Source: Linanthus parryae
Taxonomy: Eukaryota > Streptophyta > Magnoliopsida > Ericales > Polemoniaceae
Length of the DNA stretch: 64,000 bases
Reading direction: 5' to 3'
Assembly: GCA_023055425.1 (NCBI GenBank)
Contig: JALGPY010000005.1
Coordinates: 2,753,501 to 2,817,500 of the forward strand
Each line of letters starts with the position of its first letter. Position 1 is the stretch's first letter. Position numbers and translations under genes: made by a program. The notes below the pieces were generated by a model. It did no database searches. It saw only the letters and a program-made list of their open reading frames with translations, and had not been told where the DNA came from. This document shows, one piece after another, positions 46,690-57,839 of the stretch.

Positions 46690-47060
46690 CACTTTTGGTC
46701 TTTCTTTGTTTTCTAACCCTACAGCAGTTACATCACCAAACGGTGCCTGCGTAACTCTTCCTCCAACCGACACAACCCTAAACAATGCATATCTCCTCCG
46801 GTCCCTGCGGTGAGGCATCTCCCGGCATATTAAAGTCTCCAGTTCTGGCTGTTCATGGTCGCCGGTTCTACCGGCAGGCCGATCAAGCACATGACCATGT
46901 TCCCCCACTTGACACCATTCAGACCTGTACGCAAGTTCTCTTCATCATTCCGATCAAATCCGTTTGCCTACGATGGAAGGTCCAGCATGTCTCTACTGGC
47001 ATCGGAGCAACGGGCCTCTGCGCGATGTCTACTTCTTGGTCCGCGAAACCGGTAAGAAAT
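46690..47060 (+). other. Exon-like segment in the Helitron
   Basis: It is less AT-rich than its surroundings, with an open frame on each strand and a possible splice donor (ccggtaagaa) at about 47048-47057. This is the look of a captured host gene fragment. No protein family is recognised in any frame. Confidence 0.25.
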
Positions 47061-48391
47061 CGTTTTCGATTATTTTTAACCAATATTACTTCTGTCTCCT
47101 CTGTTTATCATGTATAGCTTCATGTATGAGATTTGATTAGCGTCCATCTATTTAATTAATTTCCATGTCATATTTTCATCTATGTAAACATGAAACGGGA
47201 GTGGCTGGATTACTTCTGTGAAGTTTCAAGAATGATTCATTCAAAATTGCAGAGGATCCACGCATTTAGATGATTCTTTCGTTAAGCTATTATATTTATG
47301 TATTGGTGGGATAATCCTAATTAATCCATCATACAAAAAAAAAAAACTTGTGAATTAATATACTCTCTTTATCTCGTTTGAAGTGGTGCTGGTTGAAGGT
47401 AGTCTACACCATTGTGAGAGGAATGTTGAGTCCGTCTCTCTGATCACATCAGGTTCATTTTTTTCATGAGCGTTAAGATACGTATTAAATGTATAACAAA
47501 TAGTACCTTTAAATCTATGCGACCTAACTTGTTAAGAATTACATATAAGAAATCAAACAATCATTGATAGGTATTAGTAGAAATGACGAGAGGATGCATG
47601 AGCATGGTGTACCATGATTTGTGGCTTTAGGGACAGGTTGTACTGATCAAGGGCAGTCTGGTGCTGATTTTGGACGGAGGCATGTATATGAATGTTATCT
47701 CTATCTCTACTATTTAAAAAAATTGAAGTGTCCATGATTACCAAGTGTTTCTAACCAACATTTGTTCTTGAATTGATAAAAATACCCTTGCCTTGAAGAT
47801 ACATAGTACCCTTCATGTCGCATGCCCGGTGCAAATTATTTTGTTAGAGCTAATATGTAGTACCTGTGTGGTATGCTACTTGTATGGAGTTACAGTTGTA
47901 ATGTAAAAAATGTGGAATGCGGGTTTTGGCCAGTTAATTGTGTATGGTTTGGAATATCTCCATGCTCATTGAATTAATGGTCACCGGTGAACCTATGATA
48001 GCCATCAGGTTTCATTGCTGTCATCTTTGATGCTACATTTGACATGCCACCAAATAGCAATGATGTAATAAACCTATTTTATGTTTCATGTTTTTTAGCT
48101 ATCATGGCGAAGATAAGGTCATCTGGCCTCAAGGCATGAATCGATCTTTGAGAACAAATTTTACAAAAATCAAATTAAAGATACGAAAGTGAGGTATGTC
48201 ATCTGTGCAATATTTTCTACCCCTCTATTTTTTATTTTTATTTTTAATTTTAAGCCAGGTTAATCATGGAGTCCTAATGTATTTGGATTTGGAGTTTCTC
48301 TATCTAATAAATTTGCTTGAAGGAAGTGCCCACACATGTTTTATGCGATTTTATCACCCAGTTTTTTCTTTACTTTGAGGATCTCTGATTC

Positions 48392-49340
48392 TTTTTTTTT
48401 TTTTTGATGAATTAACTTTTATATATATAAAGAACCAACCAGAAAAACAAATAACACATCTGGGGCCTTTGTCCTCAAAGAAACCAAAATTTGGAGCCCA
48501 TCTATGTCCAAGGGGTTACAAAACTTTATCATCTATCCCAGTTAGCTGCAATATGAGCTGTTTTGTTTGCTAATCTGGGACCATTGAATCTAAACCTCCC
48601 ATCTCCATTCTGTCAGACTTCCATTCTCACAGCATCCTCGGCTTAATTGGTTGTCACATTCAATTATCGTTTTGAAGCTGGAACTTCTCTATTGCATGAA
48701 CTGCCAATTCTATAGGATTTGAGCTCCAATTCTGTCACCTTTTCATCAGTTAGGTTCATGAATGCACATTCTGCAAACAAAGAATTTCCTTTATCATTTG
48801 TTGCTATTGGAGCAGAGCATTTGACTATTTTGTTTACTCCAATTCTTCTTGGTTCATTTTCTTCCCAACTGTGCTGCCAATATAGATCAAACAGGGTCAA
48901 CACATGTCTTTCCTGCTCCAGAGAGCCCTTCTCTTAGAGTTTAGTTTTGGGGGAAGACCCATATCCATTCCTCCAGGGTGTTGATCCTTTTTGAAAAGGA
49001 TGCACTCAAATCATTCCTTCAAATACCACTCATTTATGACACCAGTTCTTAGGCCAATACTACCAAACCACATACATCTTGCAACTTCCCAGGTGAACAA
49101 AAGGTGAGTTGCAGATTCAGGGGCGACAAGAGATTGCAAATATTATCGGAGACTTGGAATTTGAACATAAGCTTCTGCCTATTGGGCATTGTTTTATTCC
49201 AAATCCCTCTCCAGAAGACATCCCTTCCCCTCCCATACATGTTGTTAAGTATTCAAAGGGGAACTAATTATATCGCTGATAATACAATGGAAACATATCT
49301 TCTCGATCATATTATGCCAAAGATGGAAAGCAGATAAAAA
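48392..49340 (-). pseudogene. LINE (L1-type) 3' fragment
   Basis: T14 at 48392-48405 is the poly(A) tail of a minus-strand element. Further in, the translation gives FWRGIWNKTMPNRQKLMFKF at about 49100-49220, which resembles the zinc-binding region that follows the reverse transcriptase in plant LINEs (W..IW...P.K....F). Then, in another frame, comes GLRTGVINEWYLK. Many frameshifts. No RT motif is present. Confidence 0.45.
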
Positions 49341-49977
49341 CCAAATCTTACACATTATGCTATCCGTGATAGTTCTAAATACGTCATTCGAAAGCTACAC
49401 ATTGATGCAAGTCTTTTCATAAAGATTGGTTGAGCGTGGATTGTGGAGGGTGTGGCGATATGAAAAGGGAGGGTTGTGTAAGGATGCAAACTATAAGTAC
49501 GACTAAGAACAAGTATAGACCTCCTAGGTAGACTACGGGATATCACCTTGGAGACTTGCTGGTGTAGAGCCTGATCTGGCAATACATCAAACATATGTTC
49601 ACTATTGACATGCCAATCTGTAGGGAAAAATATAAAAGAACAATAGAAATGAAAATCGTTTGGGACTTCTGTATCAAGAACTTTTGATTGAAATTTTGAT
49701 TGTCGATTGAGGAGAAATTAACAGATTGAACATGTAACGTTAACAAGATTAGCAATATGACATGATTCACCACATCATGGAGATACTACTTTAATTACAA
49801 GCCATGTTAAAATAAGTAGAAGTTATGTTATTTGTGTGGTATTAAAAAAGAAAAAAATGAATGAATTCTCGTCTTTATACATCATACTAAGAACATGGTG
49901 TCACAATAATTTATTTTGCTGAACTAACTAATATGGTTATTTATGACTCAAATTAGCAATTGACTAAATTTCACTCT

Positions 49978-49994
49978 CACGTGCAACGCTCGTG
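49978..49994 (+). other. Helitron 3' hairpin
   Basis: cacgtgcaacgctcgtg can fold with stem cacg.gc / gc.cgtg (one mismatch) and loop aac, 11 bp before the CTAG end, as typical for Helitron terminators. Confidence 0.75.
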
Positions 49995-50005
49995 TCTCGT
50001 ACTAG

Positions 50006-52956
50006 TAAAAATAATAAAGAGATCAGTAAAAGAAGAATTAAAAGGGAAACACAACTGCTCATATTACATTGCTGCTGCTACTACTACTACTACTATCACT
50101 ACAAGAATCTCATCAGACATCCTCCTTTGTCTCATGTAAACCCTCCATTCTCTTATCACATTACAATTGCGCATCAACAATTAAGGACTTTTACCACAGA
50201 GTAGCAACAAAAAAGAACCCGGAAGGAGCAAGAGGAATTTCACCATGCAGTAACAGCAAATGCACCTGTTTGCTGAATTGTAATCTGGAGCCGACGTAAA
50301 CTATGCAAGAGAGCTTGGAATAGGATGCAGTTTTTCTCAAAGCTTTCTTTCTCTGAGTAGTGAGTATGAATGAATCATGTGTCCATTCGGATCAGTAGCT
50401 TTCCAGTGTGTGTTTTTTTAAAGAAGCCTATGCCACCCTTAGTGGTATCATCCAGTTGAAAAAATGATTCTTCCACGTAAACACATCATAGCTCCACCCT
50501 TGAGCTGATAGCAAGCTTGAAGAATCCGAACTAGAGTTTGCAGATTACAAAGTTTTCTTTATGGAAGCAGAACACTAGAGGAAGCAGAAATTAGCACATA
50601 ATCTTTCAACTAATCAATCAGGGACACTTGGGGGGACACTTAGAGGACACGTCAGGGACACTTGATGAGACATGACAGTTTTCTCTTTGTGTTTATTAGA
50701 CTTTAACACGGGGTTTTTTTTCTAAGATATGATAAATTCAAACGTTTAAAAAATAAATAAGGAAAAATACAGTTGCCTCCATATAGTAGTATCCAACATC
50801 CGTATCCTTGCTTCTTATCATTGAAATCATTTCATAAAAAATTTGCTTCGAATCTTGTCTGACCAGTTCATTAATGACATCGCTGTAACATTCTAAACCC
50901 CTTTGGTTGACTTGCAAATGAGTGAGCCAAAATAACAGAACAGGCAGGAGAAGAACAAACAAAGAAAACCATACTTCGGATAAGCCTCAACCACGAGATT
51001 GAGAATTGTAAGTTTCCAGCCTCGTTCCACCATAAGTTGAACATCATCTGCATCAATAATATAAGTAAACTTAAGAAGGATCTGTACATATCGATGAACC
51101 CTTGTATTTGTCGTAACCGTCAATGCATGTGCCTACTTCAGTAATCCCCGAAAGAACATGTTGCAGAGATTTCACATTGAATGGACAAACATACATACTC
51201 TCTCAATCTCTGTATTCTCATATTCTTCATCATATGTGAGTAATAGGAAGTGAGGATCCCTTACCAACAGCAACAGTGACATGGCCAGAGTGAGGAGTTA
51301 CATCTTCAAGGGAGTGAATTTTTTTGGTCACATGGTGATTAGCACCAGAATCCAGAAGCCAGGGCTGAGGCGTAGGAGATCCATGAGCTGAAATGGAAGG
51401 TGAAGCATATCCTGATGCATGAGATGGTGCAACATAGCCCATCCTTGAAGCCTGAATGACATGAAGAACCAGGAAACTGTGAAGACACGACAAAACCACC
51501 ATGAAGAGCCAAATCTTGAGGCCTTGATTTAGAGCAAACTGAGTGATATCAAGTCTTTGCCAACAATTAAGAGCTGAATGCATCCCTTTACCGCATATCT
51601 GACATAAAAAAATGCGTCCTCTTTTGGTGAGCTTATATTTAGGAGCGGATTAAGGTTTAGTAGTAAAGTAGAGGCTGCATTGCTGCTCCACAAGACGGAT
51701 GAAAATGGGCACAGCAGGCACTCTTGGTTTAAAACCATTGGAGGAATCTTGATTTCTCCCTTTGGAACCAGAAACATACATGTCCTGAAGTACCTGAGAT
51801 GGACTAATAACAGTATCTACAGAAGCTGAGAGTTGCATTCTAGACATAAAATGTATAACACTTCAAGCATTAACAGAGAATTCAATTCAGCCACAGATAC
51901 AGAAGTAAGCATGGTTTAGTTACTATATCTGACTACACAGCTTCTGGTGAGAGATCTTTAAGAATGTATAGAACTAGTAGGTTTTGCCTTGCCAACAACT
52001 TCACCAACTTGAAAGCAAACTTTCTCAATTGTACACATCACTTTTACCTGTCAAAGCAAATGTTTTAGAAGATACCATAGCTCTTGCTGATCAGATAAAT
52101 GCTTCGGCACAGAAGACATGAACAGAAAAACTAGCACAAACCAGAGCTTATCAGCCGTTTCCTTATTCATACAGATCTCTCTATTTCAGCATCTTTGAGA
52201 GAGTATATAACTCCATCGAAGCAGAATGTGAGAATATGTTGAATCGCATTTCAAAAGAAAAAAAAAAGGCTGATTTGAAGTGAAACACTACTCTTTGACA
52301 CAAATAGGGTATACCTCGGTACTGGTTTGCTTTCTTATGGTTTTTCTTGAGTAATAAAAAAATAAAAAAATAAATCAGCATTTACAACTTGATCCAAAGC
52401 CAGGGCAAACAAATAACTTTGGGCCAGCCAAGAAGATTGTTTGTACAGGAAAGGAAATAGACTATAAAAAAAGAAAGAGATGGCCTCATACTCCAATTTA
52501 GGGAAACAAAACAGCAATTTTTGCAACATTGTTGATTGCGAGATGAGCCAAGCAGATTCTAGCCTCCGCACATGGAGAATCACCTAGTAATTTACAAAAC
52601 CATAACCTATCACCTCTTAGCCAACTAACAATCACATCAGTGCAAACTATAAAATCAAAATTACAAGGCAGAAGAAACCTGGATTCACTTTGGCTCTTGA
52701 TCCAGCTACTACAACGACTGCGCTTCTTGAGGCTTTAACTTGGCTCTGTTTGGATGTGTGATGTACCGACGCCATGGAAGCATAACAAAGAAATTGAATC
52801 TCCTACCTCCTGGTTTCTGATAGACTGATACATAGTTAAACTTGTTAATGGACTGTGTAATACTATTACAAAGAAGCGAATCTCTTATCCAAATAGCAGC
52901 ATCTTGTACCTAAACATAGCAGCGTCATTCTCTTTCACATATTTGATTGAGCGTAG
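50006..52956. repeat. Duplicated flank preceding mTERF copy J
   Basis: Collinear with 36262-37331 plus 41650-43390: an mTERF relic (50103-50170), the blocks at 50430 and 50760-51180, a copia fossil, and the gcagaagaaacctggattc block at 52669. The left part is nearly identical to the 36-kb copy, marking a recent duplication. No intact gene. Confidence 0.65.
51230..51847 (-). pseudogene. Copia gag-protease fossil, copy 5
   Basis: Encodes SRMQLSASVDTVISPSQ, MHSALNCWQRLDITQF, then PWLLDSGANHHVTKKIHSLE and HSGHVTVAVGKGSSLPITH. Closest to copy 4 at 41.5-42.3 kb, which fits duplication of the whole unit. It keeps SGANHHVT, where copy 4 has FGANHHVT. Confidence 0.75.
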
Positions 52957-54120
52957 CTAGTTAGACTTGGAGAGGGGACTAAACTTCTTCCCCAAGTAAA
53001 TATCCATGAGGTCTGGGGCATCAATCTCGTATTTGCTCACAAACTTGTCTACGAAATCCTTCTCCTTCATTTGTAAGAAACTACCCAAGGAGACATTTCT
53101 CCTCAGCAGCAACCCCTTGGCCTGGAGATAATTAACAAACGTGCATCGGGGGATGATCCTCTTCTCTAAACTGTAATCGAGCAAACCAGGTTTCTGAGCA
53201 AGATAAGATGGCTGGAAACCCATCTTATGGACAAAAAAACTCATGGTTTGCTCAATATTTCCCTCGGACAAGGACATACACTTGGGGTGCAGCCTGAATG
53301 CCTTGAGAATCTCCTCATCAGACAAGCCAAATCTCCGGTAGGCCACCATTTTCTTATCCCATGTAGACTTGGACAACCCAGTGAACATTCTGATTGCCTC
53401 AACGAAACACAGTGTGTTCGGTTCGAATCCCATTTCAGTAGCCCTTTTGATAGTCTCCCCTAGAGACAAGGACCCCAATACAGTAGGAGCCTTACGCAGA
53501 AGAAACAAGATTTGTTTGTGGGGCACCCCAGCTGCTCTCAATGCGGACATACCAGGAGCAATCCTCTTCTCCAGGCTATATCCAAGTATCCTGGCGCCGT
53601 CTCGTGTCAAGGTTTTGAGGAGGGCAATTTCGTCATTATCAGAATCATCAGATAAAAGTAGATGATGTTTGATGAAGTTGTAAACGGGGACTATCTGGTT
53701 GTGCAAGCTGAGACTTAACAGAGTTGGGTTGGAGCAGATAATTCGGGGGAGGTCAGTGTTGGAGAAACCTACTGTGCGACGATAGAAGTCCAACTTGGGC
53801 AAAAGGGTTCTCTCCGGGACGGAAGTGAAGATGTTAGGGAGCTTAATGTAGAGTTTAGAGAGGTGGGTGTCTGTAAAACCATACCTTTTGAGAAGGGTTT
53901 TGGTTGCCTCTACCTTGGAGTCCAGATCTGGTTCGGATTTAGGGTTGGTGGTGCTGTTCAGAGAGCAGAGAATCCCTTCTTCTCCTCCGTCTGCATTCCT
54001 CGCCTCCGTCGAGAAGAGATGTGCCGCCGGCCAAGTATTCCGATCAATAAAATGCCATGAGGAGGAGGCACTGTGAAGAAGTCTAGGCTTTCGCCGGAGC
54101 ATCTTGCAGAGAATCATCAT
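52957..54120 (-). CDS. mTERF-family protein, copy J (intact, 387 aa)
   Basis: The ATG at 54120 is chosen because an upstream extension lacks an ATG; TAG at 52957. The leader MMILCKMLRRKPRLLHSASS is basic and Ser-rich with no acidic residues, a strong mitochondrial-type presequence, then HLFSTEARNADGG. The mTERF region spans about 70-378: IKLPNIFTS, SNPTLLSLSLH, DGARILGYSLEKRIAP, KAPTVLGSL, LHPKCMSLSEG and KPGLLDYSLEKRIIP. It carries an acidic insert (SDDSDNDEIALLKTL) like copy I and a distinctive tail (VSLGSFLQMKEKDFVDKFV) shared with fragments G and K. So J, G and K form one subgroup that spread through the array. No lesions. Confidence 0.9.
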   Translation of the reverse strand: MMILCKMLRRKPRLLHSASSSWHFIDRNTWPAAHLFSTEARNADGGEEGILCSLNSTTNPKSEPDLDSKVEATKTLLKRYGFTDTHLSKLYIKLPNIFTSVPERTLLPKLDFYRRTVGFSNTDLPRIICSNPTLLSLSLHNQIVPVYNFIKHHLLLSDDSDNDEIALLKTLTRDGARILGYSLEKRIAPGMSALRAAGVPHKQILFLLRKAPTVLGSLSLGETIKRATEMGFEPNTLCFVEAIRMFTGLSKSTWDKKMVAYRRFGLSDEEILKAFRLHPKCMSLSEGNIEQTMSFFVHKMGFQPSYLAQKPGLLDYSLEKRIIPRCTFVNYLQAKGLLLRRNVSLGSFLQMKEKDFVDKFVSKYEIDAPDLMDIYLGKKFSPLSKSN

Positions 54121-55896
54121 CTTCCTTCGCAATGGAAATTATTAGAAATGAATTTGTTGAGGGAGGTAAATTGATTTCGTAGCAATAGGGTTTTCTAAAC
54201 ATTTTGTTTTCACAATTACGTTTCACCCTCCAATGTTAGTAAACTTGATTTGTTGTTAAAATCAAGGATGTTGGGTGTCCAACACAGGGTTTCATAGGTG
54301 CTGCAACCAGAGTTTCTGTGCATGTTCACACAGGGCAAACAAGTGAAAAGGTGTTCAAGGATAATAATTGCACAAAAACTATTAGAATAAGTGATTCTAA
54401 CTTTATTGAGATTCGCTGAAGTAGGGAGCGAGTCAGCGACTGGATGCCGCCGCGAGAATTTCATTTTAGGAGATAGATGCATCTTCACAAAATATCAGCT
54501 TCTTCTCCAAAAGAAATACTACACTTATTAGCAATGTAAAGAAGACCAAGTCAAGTCTAACACTATCTTAGAAGATAACAAATTTCGAAAGAGGTTACTA
54601 CTCTGTCCCAGCTCTGCCCCATCATTTTGACTTTTACCACTATTCACTGGGTCACTTTGACTCGGTGATTTGGATAGCAAAGTAATTTAATTTTTTGATA
54701 ATTTTTTCATGGTGTTGTAGAGTATAAGTTGCTATTTAACACCGTGAAAAAATTATCGAAAAATCGCATTATTTTGCTATCGAAATCACCCGGTCAAAAT
54801 GACCCATATACGATTCAAATATTCCCAATGATGGGCAAGAGCTGGGACAGAGGTAGTATTTAGCAAGCCCATGTTGTAGGCTGATCTCACAGTAATAGAC
54901 CTTTACTGTCTGCCTTCCAGTAATGATGAACTTCTTCTTTTTCACTAATAAGAGTAGGGATTATCTGCCTTCAAGAAGTTCCCTCTTTTCACACGTAGCC
55001 CAAGACGAAGAGAACTCTCTTTTGACCTCATTTGCAAAACTGAGCACGAAACCTGGGGGAGTCCCCTCAGCGTAGGATGCCAAGCTTCTCACTGCTTGAT
55101 CTTGGGCTCTTGGTACCACTATTCTTCCCATTTCATCTTCACCCTTTCTAACTTCCTTTGACTGATGAGATATGCATATGCCATTACCTATTTCTTACCT
55201 AGCAGTTGAAGTACAAGATGACTTGTGGCATCTGAGTCTTGTACCTTTCCAATACAAATTTAGTAGTTTGATCACCCCCGCCTCTCTTGCCATTGGCCTC
55301 TTTGCCTTTCCCAAACAAAAATCCAGTAACATTCCGCTCGCTGGGAGCCAATATGCGTATTGACCAATCCGGGAATTGAACCAGTGTAGTGGTGTCAGAA
55401 GTTCTACAGGAGTATATCTTGATGGCAGATATTAATCTAGAGACATGTGAGATGGTGCATCCCAACTAACTAAATAACTAGAAGCTTTGTCTGAAGGAAA
55501 AGAGAAGGACAGACGAGCCAACTATTGCAGGCATCAGTATCTTTGAACTATTCCTAAATAAAAGGGGAGAACTGTATTTGTACATTAGACATTATCCAGA
55601 TTCCCTAGCAGTAGAAATTTATAAGGACGAATGGTAAGAAACCTCCCATGGTTCTGTAAGAAAGCTCTATGCCATGTTGTTTCCTTTCTTTTTTGGAATT
55701 GACTTAGTGTGCTTAGCTTAAATCCTGAAGAAGGAAAATAAGTCTAGCATAACCAAAAAATTACCATCCTTTTTTGTTTCAGGAGAAGAAGAAAGATATC
55801 CTCCTAATAAATAAAGAATACATATTGCGTGAGTGTCGCAGGACTACCGATATCTGTGGTCAGAGCCATCTATAAGGGAGGAGGAAGTGCTTTTTA
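54121..55896. other. 5' flank of copy J and unassigned spacer
   Basis: The stretch 54250-54590 plus 54870-54930 matches the flank of copy A (1790-2020), split by a MITE. From 54960 the sequence is unique. A minus-strand frame at 54961-55145 reads GRIVVPRAQDQAVRSLASYA... to GR-stop, and another at 55199-55460 contains SIRILAPSERNVTGFLFGKG. They could be exons or remnants of one gene, but no family is recognised and no joined frame could be established. Confidence 0.35.
54598..54856. mobile_element. Stowaway-like MITE, long palindrome (259 bp)
   Basis: Flanked by TA (54596-54597 and 54857-54858). The ends ctactctgtcccagctctgc and gcaagagctgggacagaggtag pair almost completely. The whole element is close to a perfect inverted repeat (gtcactttgac against gtcaaaatgac; gataattttttca against tgaaaaaattatc). 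Homology with 1930-1960 continues on both sides, showing the uninterrupted site. Confidence 0.85.
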
Positions 55897-57174
55897 GAGC
55901 ATCTCCCACAGTGCACCAAATCCTATATTTGACAGTAAAAATTGGTGTTTTCGGCCTCCCACAACAAATCACCAAATCATCAAATCACCAAAAAAATAGT
56001 GATTTTTTTGTAGGCCTCCCACAGTCGTTGACTAAAAAAACACCAAATCACCAAATCCTATATTTGGTGTAGCTTTTGTGAAATAGTATAGTGCATCTCC
56101 CACAGTACCCTCAAATCCTATCCTATATCACCAAATCCTATTTTTACCATCAAGTTTGATGGCAAAAATAGGATTTGGTGTAATCTACACCAAATTTTTA
56201 ATTAGTGTTTATGGCATGTTTTCACATTACTTTCATGGTAATAATATGCTCTAATGTAATAGTGTAGCATTTCGCCTTCACAGTATATACGTCATTCGTT
56301 TTTCTTCTCCCACTTTGTATAATATGCTTTTGAGCCATAGCGTGTTACATAGTATTTTCAGCATCATGCTGCGGGATGATAAAATGAAATAACTAATGTA
56401 GTTATTATAATTTATCCCATCAGTTGTTAGGATAAATCCTCGGAAAAGGGGAGCATATCCCGTGATTTCGAACTTAATGACTATTTCCCTAGGACGTATT
56501 GATTCATGCACTGTAATCACCTTGAAGGAGGAATCAATGCGAAAGCACGGGCAGACCCTCCTCAGTAGTCAACCAATCCCGTAAAATTTTTAAAAAATGT
56601 CGCCTAATTCTTAGGCGGGGACAAGAGCCATCGCTTTACTGATAGATGGGGTACAACTTTTTCTTCGACTTGCAACAGGTTTGGCCGAACATAATACACT
56701 GAATTCAACATTTATCCAATTTCCAGGTCGACATCGAGACTTGATAAACAAGGAGCTCATAACGAACTAAGAAGAAGACTCATTGCACACTTATAGGATA
56801 ATCATGGTCAAATAGATTAGACTAGTTAATTTTAGATTTTTTGAAGTGTTATTTAATCATTTTACAATTTCGTGTGATATTATTTTGGTAATAAAATATT
56901 TTTTTATTTTGATAGTTATGAAATTCATGATTTGGTGATAAATTTGATGATTTGTTGTGGGAGGCCAAAAATACCATTCTCTAAATTTGATGAAATGGTG
57001 AAATAACTATTTGATGTAAAATTTGGTGAAAACTGTGGGAGACCAAAAGTTATATTTTTTCACTAAAAATGGTGAAATGATGTTTTTGAGGGTTAACTGT
57101 GGGAGGCCAAACCATTTTTCTCCACCAAATATAGGATTTGGTGTAAAATTTGATGTCAACTGTGGGAGATGCTC
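55897..57174. mobile_element. TTA-flanked element with iterated subterminal motif (1278 bp)
   Basis: The ends gagcatctcccacagt and actgtgggagatgctc are perfect 16-bp inverted repeats, with tta on both sides (55894-55896 and 57175-57177). Inside both ends the motif ctcccaca(g/a) and the companion caccaaatcctatatttg recur about four times each, in mirror orientation. The middle has no transposase. The TTA duplication fits PIF/Harbinger; the iterated subterminal array is unusual for short members. Confidence 0.8.
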
Positions 57175-57839
57175 TTAGGCTTTTACTATTCCTCTCCCTG
57201 TTGTTTGTTTTGTAACCATTATATGTTTTTTTATCTCGACCATTCATTTTTTTATCTTCTACCTATAGGTTCTCCTACATAAATGTTAATGGGACTCAAG
57301 CTCTCGACTCCACTCATGGTGAATTATTAAAATGTATATTTTAGGTGTACCCCCATAGTGGTGTGAAGTATATTTATGTTGAAGTGGTTTCCATTCTAAA
57401 CTTTTGGTAGTGCCAACGACACGAGTTATAGCCTCCATGAAGCAACACGCAGAGGTTTCTATTCATCTACTTTGATGTGGAAGCATTAACTCAGCTACCC
57501 ATTTGAGGTTATGATCATTGTGAGGCCACTTGGCCATAACCTTAAGATTAGCATAAAAATATTGAAATATAAACTGTAGATTAACCTAAAATTGAGTAAA
57601 ATGTCGATGTAATACCTGGTATTTTATTGTGGATTACAGTCTAGCCACTGATGCATGTCTAGCAAGATGTTAGGAGCAGCAGCAACATATGGCTCAATTG
57701 AGGAATTGTCAGCCAAACAGTTGATATTTCGTAGTTGGCCTCATTCACAGTACTGAAGTCTCCTCCTCTGCATTTGCAAACAGGATTCAATGTTAGGCAG
57801 TTTCTCCTTTAATCAAATATTTCTGAATAAATCGAATAC

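Larger units (their letters stand above)
46574..50005 (+). mobile_element. Nonautonomous Helitron (3.4 kb)
   Basis: It starts tctttactcttatacaagag after a host A and ends ctcgtactag before a host T, as Helitrons do (5' TC, 3' CTRR, insertion between A and T). A short hairpin precedes the 3' end. The uninterrupted paralog at 23435-23455 reads ataaaataaaaatagtaag, which equals the left flank joined directly to the right flank. It encodes no Rep/helicase. Contents: a GC-richer segment with an exon-like stretch (46690-47060), AT-rich filler, and a LINE fragment. A second Helitron-like start (tctctactatttaaaaaaat at about 47701) suggests either nesting or an alternative 5' end. Confidence 0.8.

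Noticed and set aside
55199..55460. Minus-strand frame containing SIRILAPSERNVTGFLFGKG as a gene
   Set aside because: No ATG, no recognised domain, and no splice sites that join it in frame to the 54961-55145 frame.
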